Assembly: GCA_044371545.1 (NCBI GenBank)
Contig: JBILTM010000079.1
Span: forward strand, 1 to 20,094
Reading direction: 5' to 3'
DNA: 20,094 nt
Source of the DNA: UBA4615 sp044371545
GTDB taxonomy: Bacteria; Pseudomonadota; Gammaproteobacteria; Burkholderiales; Burkholderiaceae_E
Below are positions 16,701 to 20,094 of the stretch, one piece after another; position 1 is the stretch's first letter, and each line of letters begins with the position of its first letter. Under the pieces are notes generated by a model. That model worked only from the letters and a program-made list of their open reading frames with translations. It was not told the DNA's origin and did no database searches. The position numbers and the translations under genes were made by a program.

Positions 16701-18065
16701 TACGTTCGCCGCACCGCCGTAGTCGGCGGTATCGCCGGTGCGCTCGCCGGTCGTCGTCGACGTCGCGACGCCCCCGTCCGCAGGCACGGTCAGTTCGCCG
16801 CCGCACGCCGACAGCGACGTGTAGGTGACGGTGACGTCGCGCGCCGCGACCGGCGTGCCCGCCGCGGCGAGGCACGCGTCGTAGCGCACGGTCACCGACT
16901 CGCCCGGCGCGAGCGCGGGCAGCCGCAGGTCCAGCGTGTCGGCCGTGCTCGCGTTGACGGCGCCCTGCGGCAACCCGCTCACCGTCCACGCGCCGCCGAA
17001 CGACAGTCCCTGGCGGGCGTCGAACGCGTCGACCAGCCGGACGTCGTGCGCGACCTGGTCGCCGCTGTTGCCGAACGTCGCCTCGAAGACCACGTGCGTG
17101 CCGGTGACCTCCACCACGCGCACGTCCAGGTCGACGATCGACGGCTCGCCGACGTCGACCGTCACCGCATCGGACACCGCGCGCACGCCCCCGTCCGCAT
17201 GCCATGCGAACGACACCGGCAGCGCGTCGCCGCGTACGGCGCCCGCCGCGTTGTCGACGACCGCGTCGAACTCGACGACGACGAACTCGCCGCCACAGTC
17301 GCGGTCGCGGTTCTCCAGGTCGCCGAGCAGGATCCGGGGCCCTTCGCCGGACGGCAGGACCGTGCAGGCCGGCACCGGCACGCCCCGAGCGTCGACGAGC
17401 GCGCTGCCCGGCAGGCGCTCGCGCGGCACGATCGGCGCAACGCTGTCCACGCCGTCGCCGCCGCCGACCTTGTCGAGCCGCAGGCCGGCGAGCGTGCTCG
17501 AGTCGATGCCGCCGCCGTCGGCGACGAACGCGATCGTCGTGGTGTCGTCGGCGACGAAGCGCAGGCCCGGCGCCAGCTGCACCCTCAGCTCGGCGCCGGC
17601 CGTCGTGCCCTCGGGCACCTCGACGATCATCCGGTAGCGCAGCACCTCGCCCGGCACGACGTCGGTGCCGACCGACGTGCCTTCGGACGACGCGACGAGC
17701 TGCAGCACCGCGACCGGCGCGGCGGCGGGCGCCGCGTCGGGCCCGGGCGTCGGCGCATCCGGGGCGCACGCCAGCGGTTTCGGAGCGCAGCCGTCGTCGT
17801 GGTCCGCGGGCGCCCAGGTCTTCGACGCGGGCGCCGCTCGCGCGTGCGCGCCCGAGGCGTGCGCCGCGGACGACGGGGCCGCCTGCGCCTCCGCGGCCGC
17901 GTGCCGCTCGGCGTGCGTCGCCGCAGCGTCGGCCCCGGTGGCGGCCGCCGCGCCGTCGAACATCAGCCGCGGCTCGAGCGCGAGCAGCAGCGAAGCCGGG
18001 CGCGTCGCATGTCGGGCGGACTGGCGGGCTGACGGAAACGACATCGAGGTTGCGGGCGGCGTCAT
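13761..18065 (-). CDS. LEPR-motif surface protein with SdrD-B, cadherin-like and VCBS modules
   Basis: 1434-residue protein, likely exported to the cell surface or medium. The N-terminus is basic and carries the motif ALEPRLMFDGA (29-39), typical of LEPR-XLL-type large exported proteins, instead of a normal Sec signal. Then come a low-complexity Ala/His stretch, a DUF11-like region (about 110-450), an SdrD-B-like domain (about 467-545, W472), a cadherin-like repeat (about 588-700) and two VCBS-like repeats (about 730-855 and 855-970, with GTLTLQPDGRYGY and WGTLTLGADGRYTY). A third related domain (about 980-1100), a Gly/Pro/Thr linker (1105-1225) and a Pro/Lys-rich C-terminus ending in Cys1434 follow. 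Asp-rich turns suggest Ca2+ binding. No RTX nonapeptides are present. The start ATG at 18065 has only a weak GGA upstream; ATG 18044 is an alternative. It is first in the operon and presumably its cargo. Confidence 0.88.
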   Translation of the reverse strand: MTPPATSMSFPSARQSARHATRPASLLLALEPRLMFDGAAAATGADAAATHAERHAAAEAQAAPSSAAHASGAHARAAPASKTWAPADHDDGCAPKPLACAPDAPTPGPDAAPAAAPVAVLQLVASSEGTSVGTDVVPGEVLRYRMIVEVPEGTTAGAELRVQLAPGLRFVADDTTTIAFVADGGGIDSSTLAGLRLDKVGGGDGVDSVAPIVPRERLPGSALVDARGVPVPACTVLPSGEGPRILLGDLENRDRDCGGEFVVVEFDAVVDNAAGAVRGDALPVSFAWHADGGVRAVSDAVTVDVGEPSIVDLDVRVVEVTGTHVVFEATFGNSGDQVAHDVRLVDAFDARQGLSFGGAWTVSGLPQGAVNASTADTLDLRLPALAPGESVTVRYDACLAAAGTPVAARDVTVTYTSLSACGGELTVPADGGVATSTTTGERTGDTADYGGAANVYRDVDRVALSTLSGTLWNDTSAPDGAIGAGEARLARVTVTLTLAGADGALGTRDDVSRTTLTDADGRYAFAAVPAGAARIVAPTPLADAGGDAGVLRARTDARGEPTDATMDVAVVEGVSIDRLDVGYVQQNRAPTITTPGGEVSAVEDVRSVITGVSIADADAVGSGTLSVTLGVDAGRLDVAAAPGVSVVGNGTGSLALAGTPAGLNATLGMLGYTGERDFSGCDTLSIRVDDRGNVGDADGDGRPSEPVDDALTATTSIGIAVAPVGDAPIARPDARTTSEGIAITDGQAVVGTPRGDVADTDADGDRLTVIGVAPGTSAGPLSGGVGSPIVTPLGTLTLQPDGRYGYQPSVDLPDGGIARDVFSYTVADDSGARSTTTITITIVGVGAGGSVSAAPDARSMTEDAPPIAGNAVAGAGVAGGAPGDVRDIDAQGDRLTVVAVDALPAAGAPRAGAVGTPLAGTWGTLTLGADGRYTYALAPVAQTLAQGQVVVDQFRYTVTDGTSIATTTLTVTIVGVDDAPTAGSTTQVVDQRQPPGSSGAPVLAPPVADVDDALDTLRVRIDALERPQAGTFLRPDGTPLAPGAALTVDALQRLTYLPAPDYTAPLRVDGTLPGSALTFTVVDPNGGSAPGRIDIALRPPTASSSTSIDAPPSAGQMPTPGGPVAGTPGDGGASGGPGVGTGTGTGPGNGPGIGTGTGLAGPGLPPPAPAAPPPSDASPGPVAGGPGAAPPVVPSTGTPSTGAPGAPGGPTATGTPGGTVPPADSSTALVGPAPVVAGVALARFGPVDYVPPAGFPLFPQGPVVTLRADPIEPLSQERVGDTVRSARDTSLAEFARLDDDSRRLDLDADGLLPSTRVDGLFGDERIGPLREAAMPGALAAPVAAALAAPAAPAATDPGAGAKPAPRASSTDVVGRDDDCVPLPVVKPKPKPVKRILPDGMSKPSGSFTEQIDVQKKKFKPPAKAVPTTPPARQC
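14391..14753 (-). repeat. Gly/Pro/Thr low-complexity linker, tandem-like DNA repeats
   Basis: This segment encodes residues about 1105-1225 of the LEPR-motif protein. The DNA repeats short units such as GTGCCC, CCGGGACC and GCGCCCGGT, giving protein repeats GTGTGTG, GPGNGPG and TGTPSTGAPGAPG. It should form a flexible spacer between the folded modules and the C-terminal region. Such units can change copy number by slippage; no variation can be judged from one sequence. Confidence 0.7.
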
Positions 18066-18092
18066 CTGAAATCCGTGTAAATTCCGACACTT

Positions 18093-18117
18093 GCGCCGAA
18101 CTCTTCGGTCTCGGCGC
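18093..18117. promoter_or_regulatory. Inverted repeat in the leader of the LEPR-protein operon
   Basis: GCGCCGA (18093-18099) and TCGGCGC (18111-18117) are exact inverted arms separated by 11 bases, 28 bases upstream of the ATG at 18065. The site could be a hairpin at the 5' end of the mRNA or an operator for a dimeric regulator. It would lie at the start of the transcript if the -10 at 18120-18125 is used. Confidence 0.4.
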
Positions 18118-18119
18118 GA

Positions 18120-18125
18120 ATCATA
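18120..18125 (-). promoter_or_regulatory. Candidate -10 element for the exporter operon
   Basis: On the minus strand the site reads TATGAT (five of six to TATAAT), placing a start near 18113 and a leader of about 48 bases before the LEPR-protein ATG. No convincing -35 hexamer is found at the usual distance, so an activator may be needed or the call may be wrong. Confidence 0.3.
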
Positions 18126-18162
18126 AGGGTCGGGGCTGCCCGATCCCGCCGACAGCCGCGGT

Positions 18163-18190
18163 TTGTAACATTTCTTAAAGATTTTACCCC
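18163..18190. promoter_or_regulatory. AT-rich patch in the divergent intergenic region
   Basis: In otherwise very GC-rich DNA this stretch (TTTGTAACATTTCTTAAAG and the following ATTTTA) is strikingly AT-rich. It lies about midway between the divergent LEPR-protein operon and the beta-barrel gene. GTAACAT resembles the core seen in OmpR-type boxes, but that match is short. It is a plausible site for regulator binding or promoter melting. The rest of the 265-base intergenic region shows no gene. Confidence 0.3.
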
Positions 18191-18330
18191 GGTCACGACC
18201 CCTTTCGATTCTTCGGAAGATACCTAGGGGCGATCGACCCCACGGGATCCGGAACCTCCGGTCGCGTTAACATGGCACGGCCGCGGCCCGACCCCGGGTC
18301 GCCCGGCCCCACGACGAGATCGCGTCCATC

Positions 18331-18984
18331 GTGCAGCCCCTCGATTGCGCCGAAACCCGCTTCGGCACGTCCATTGCGTCCGCTCGACGCGCCGCCGACC
18401 GACGTCGGGTGCCTTTCTCCCTCGGGTGCCTCGCCGCCGCGGTCGCGCTCGCCCTGTCGCTGGCACCGTGCGCTGCCCGCGCGCAGTGGCTGGCCGACGG
18501 CGACCAGCTCCGCATCACCTACGGCCCCTTCGCCTATCACTTCAGCAACTCGCCGGAACACGTCCCCCACAACCACCTGCTCGGCTTCGAGCTGGTCACG
18601 ACCCGCTGGACCTTCTGGAAGGCCGATCGGTCGATCGCCGGCTTTGCGGCGTTCGACAACTCGTTCGGCCAGTTCTCGCAGTACGTGTGGTTCGGCCAGG
18701 AGTGGGACTGGCGGCGCTTCGCGGGCGGCGACGTGTTCGTCAACGTCACCGCCGGCCTGCTGCACGGCTACAAGGACGAGTACCAGGACAAGATCCCGTT
18801 CAACAGCGCGGGCATCGCTCCGGTGATCATCCCGAGCCTCGGCATCCGGTGGGGCCGGTTCTCGCTCCAGGCGACGGTACTCGGCACGAACGGCTTCCTG
18901 TTCGGCGGCAGTTGGGTGTTCGACCTGAAGCCTGGCGAGCGGATGGCCGTGCCGGTCACACGCTCCGGCCCGGCGCCGCAGTAG
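18331..18984 (+). CDS. Putative outer-membrane beta-barrel protein
   Basis: 217-residue protein with a signal peptide: a long basic N-terminus, a hydrophobic core at about 31-46 and cleavage expected after A49-R50-A51, leaving QWLADGDQLRITYGPFAYH at the mature start. The rest alternates in aromatic-rich beta strands (FWKADRSIAGFAAFDN, YVWFGQEWDW, LLHGYKDEYQDKIPFN, GIAPVIIPSLGIRWG), the pattern of a small eight-strand barrel. I recognise this as a family common in Burkholderiales that is often labelled sn-glycerol-3-phosphate transporter. Nothing in the sequence supports that transport role. The chosen start is GTG 18331; GTG 18409 is possible but removes the positive charges before the hydrophobic core. 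The gene is divergent from the LEPR-protein operon and may share regulation with it. No pagL-type catalytic triad was identified. Confidence 0.72.
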   Translation: MQPLDCAETRFGTSIASARRAADRRRVPFSLGCLAAAVALALSLAPCAARAQWLADGDQLRITYGPFAYHFSNSPEHVPHNHLLGFELVTTRWTFWKADRSIAGFAAFDNSFGQFSQYVWFGQEWDWRRFAGGDVFVNVTAGLLHGYKDEYQDKIPFNSAGIAPVIIPSLGIRWGRFSLQATVLGTNGFLFGGSWVFDLKPGERMAVPVTRSGPAPQ

Positions 18985-19171
18985 CGCCCCACGCGGATCC
19001 GGGCGCGGTCGCGGCGGGCGACGGATCCGGCCCGGGGCCCGCCGCCCGCATCAACTCCCGGCAACGCAACCCGATCCCCGCACTACGGACCCCGATCCGC
19101 CTCGATTCGACATCGAGCCAGCAAGACATCAGGATCGGACGAACGCCCTCACGACCGTCCGACAGCTCCGA

Positions 19172-19575
19172 TCACTCCAGCCAGGACAGCCGTCGCACCG
19201 GCGCCTGGCCCATCCGCTGGTGCAGCAGGTTGATCGCCTTCAGCGGGCGCACCATCACCTTGAATCGCACGATCCGGTCGTCGGCGTTCCACCAGATCAT
19301 GTCCACGCCGTCCATGACGATCCCGTCGAGCGTCGCGTTGAACTCGAGCACGGCGGAATGCTCGCCGTACCACTCGCCGACGTAGCGGAAATCCGGAGTG
19401 TTGAGCACATCGTCCGCGGCGCACAGATAGAGGACTGTCTTCGCCTTGCCGACCTGCGGCGTGTGCACCACCGGCGCGACTCGAACACCGCATCGTCGGC
19501 GATCGGCCGGTCGAGCACTGCGAGGTCATGCGCCGAAAACATCGACTTCCAAGCCTGGATCACTGCCGGAACCAT
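19172..19575 (-). pseudogene. Frameshifted SnoaL/NTF2-like protein gene
   Basis: Two overlapping frames together make one NTF2-like (SnoaL) protein of about 134 residues, a small cone-fold family with varied or unknown functions. The first frame runs from ATG 19575, with GGAAG as Shine-Dalgarno about 7 bases upstream, through MVPAVIQAWK to DDAVFES. The second frame continues with PVVHTPQVGKA, FRYVGEWYGE, AVLEFNATLDG, GVDMIWWN and VRFKVMVRPLKAINLLHQRMG. The break lies at 19474-19479, where TCGCGCCG on the minus strand reads as if two extra bases (CG) were inserted. As given, the product would stop early in the wrong frame. Either it is a recent pseudogene or a sequencing error in a GC-rich run. 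It lies directly after the rRNA operon terminator, on the same strand. Confidence 0.8.
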
Positions 19576-19640
19576 CGAGATCTTCCGTACCGAAACCGCC
19601 GCCGTATGCGGCACGCCGCGGACCCACGGTTCCGGTGCAC

Positions 19641-19676
19641 CAAAACAAAAACGCCCCGAGGGATGCTCGGGGCGTT
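19641..19676 (-). terminator. Intrinsic terminator of the rRNA operon
   Basis: On the minus strand, AACGCCCCGAG, a five-base loop and CTCGGGGCGTT form an 11-bp perfect stem followed by TTTGTTTT. It lies 16 bases after the 3' end of 5S rRNA, exactly where an rrn operon should end. Confidence 0.93.
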
Positions 19677-19691
19677 CTTGCTTCAGGGGTT

Positions 19692-19807
19692 TGCCTGACG
19701 ATGTCCTACTTTCACGAGCGAATGCTCACTATCATCGGCGCAGAGTCGTTTCACGGTCCTGTTCGGGATGGGAAGGGGTGGTTCCAACTCGCTATGGTCG
19801 TCAGGCA
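19692..19807 (-). rRNA. rrf: 5S ribosomal RNA
   Basis: The minus strand reads TGCCTGACGACCATAGCGAG at the 5' end. Inside it has CATCCCGAACAGGACCGTGA and GCCGATGATAGTG, and it closes with CATCGTCAGGCA at the 3' end, pairing with the start (TGCCTGACGA/TCGTCAGGCA). The length of 116 bases fits bacterial 5S. The sequence resembles that of Burkholderiales. The ends are set by the terminal helix and could differ by a base or two. Confidence 0.96.
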
Positions 19808-19943
19808 TGACTTGTCGGCCCGCTGCCCATGGGGGGCAACGAACCCAATCCGGTAGAAGTCGGGAACCTCGAGGGTTCCTGTGATCGCGGCAGCCGCGCA
19901 TCTCGATTCGATGCGGCGCGCTTCGTCGAACAGCAAAATTATA
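19808..19943 (-). other. 23S-5S intergenic spacer
   Basis: Transcribed spacer of about 136 bases without a tRNA. It contains a hairpin (GGAACC, five-base loop, GGTTCC at 19863-19879) and a GCGG/CCGC stem just beyond it. It probably serves rRNA processing. No other content is seen. Confidence 0.8.
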
Positions 19944-20094
19944 GGGTCAAGCCTCACGGGCAATTAGTAACGGTTAGCTTAACGTATTACTACGCTTCCA
20001 CACCCGTCCTATCAACGTCCTGGTCTCGAACGACCCTTCAGGGGGATCAAGTCCCCAGGGAGATCTCATCTTCAGGCAAGTTTCCCGCTTAGAT
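19944..20094 (-). rRNA. rrl: 23S ribosomal RNA, 3' end (partial)
   Basis: The minus strand holds the last 151 bases or so of 23S rRNA. It includes GGGTGTGGAAGCGTAGTAAT, GCTAACCGTTACTAAT and the 3' terminal GTGAGGCTTGACCCT, which correspond to the conserved end of bacterial 23S rRNA. The gene continues beyond the right edge of the window. The exact 3' end (19943-19945) is set by comparison with the usual terminus. Confidence 0.95.

Noticed and set aside
13761..18065. RTX-type type I secretion substrate
   Set aside because: No GGxGxDxxx nonapeptide array is present near the C-terminus, and no ABC ATPase gene lies in the cluster.
13750..18090. Upstream extension of the TolC-like reading frame through the LEPR-protein gene
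   Set aside because: The frame is open only because stops are rare at this GC content. The lipoprotein signal starting at 13749 and the real gene in another frame show where the TolC-like protein begins.
19808..19943. tRNA or small gene in the 23S-5S spacer
   Set aside because: No tRNA-like cloverleaf or T-loop sequence was found; only short processing-type hairpins.
1..20094. CRISPR array, insertion sequence or prophage genes
   Set aside because: No regularly spaced repeats, transposase, integrase or phage structural gene was recognised anywhere in the window.

Overview
The window is very GC-rich, gene-dense DNA with C-ending codons throughout, from a proteobacterium. The 5S rRNA and the 3' end of the 23S rRNA at the right edge look like those of Betaproteobacteria (Burkholderiales-like). 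That assignment rests on recognising the rRNA sequence and the gene families; no search was run.

Layout. Bases 34-2583 (+) encode an MgtA-type P-type ATPase. It converges on a DUF3047 lipoprotein gene (2698-3447, -), which is divergent from an HDOD-domain gene (3689-4588, +). Two acyl-CoA genes follow on the minus strand: acetoacetate--CoA ligase (4604-6643) and a CitE/HpcH-type CoA-ester lyase (6703-7689). Bases 7766-18065 (-) hold a compact five-gene unit, in transcription order: a 1434-residue cell-surface-type protein with an N-terminal LEPR motif and SdrD-B/VCBS/cadherin-like modules; a TolC-family outer-membrane lipoprotein; a periplasmic HlyD-type adaptor; a second HlyD adaptor with a cytosolic, possibly GAF-like N-terminus; and a fusion of a PqqD-like domain, an M50 zinc metalloprotease and a HlyD adaptor. 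Divergent from it is a small outer-membrane beta-barrel gene (18331-18984, +). The right end holds a frameshifted SnoaL/NTF2-like gene (19172-19575, -), an rRNA-operon terminator, 5S rRNA and the 3' end of 23S rRNA, all on the minus strand.

How the genes work together. The five-gene unit has the outer-membrane channel and adaptors of a type I-like exporter and a plausible cargo, but no ABC ATPase and no RTX repeats in the cargo. In the place of an ATPase there is a membrane protease fused to an adaptor. I read it as a candidate protease-coupled export system for a LEPR-motif surface protein. This is the most interesting content of the window. The gene overlaps (ATGA and 16 bases) and gaps of 10-11 bases indicate an operon. 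The acyl-CoA gene pair lies downstream on the same strand but is separated by 76 bases and may have its own promoters. The other genes look like ordinary chromosomal housekeeping or accessory genes.
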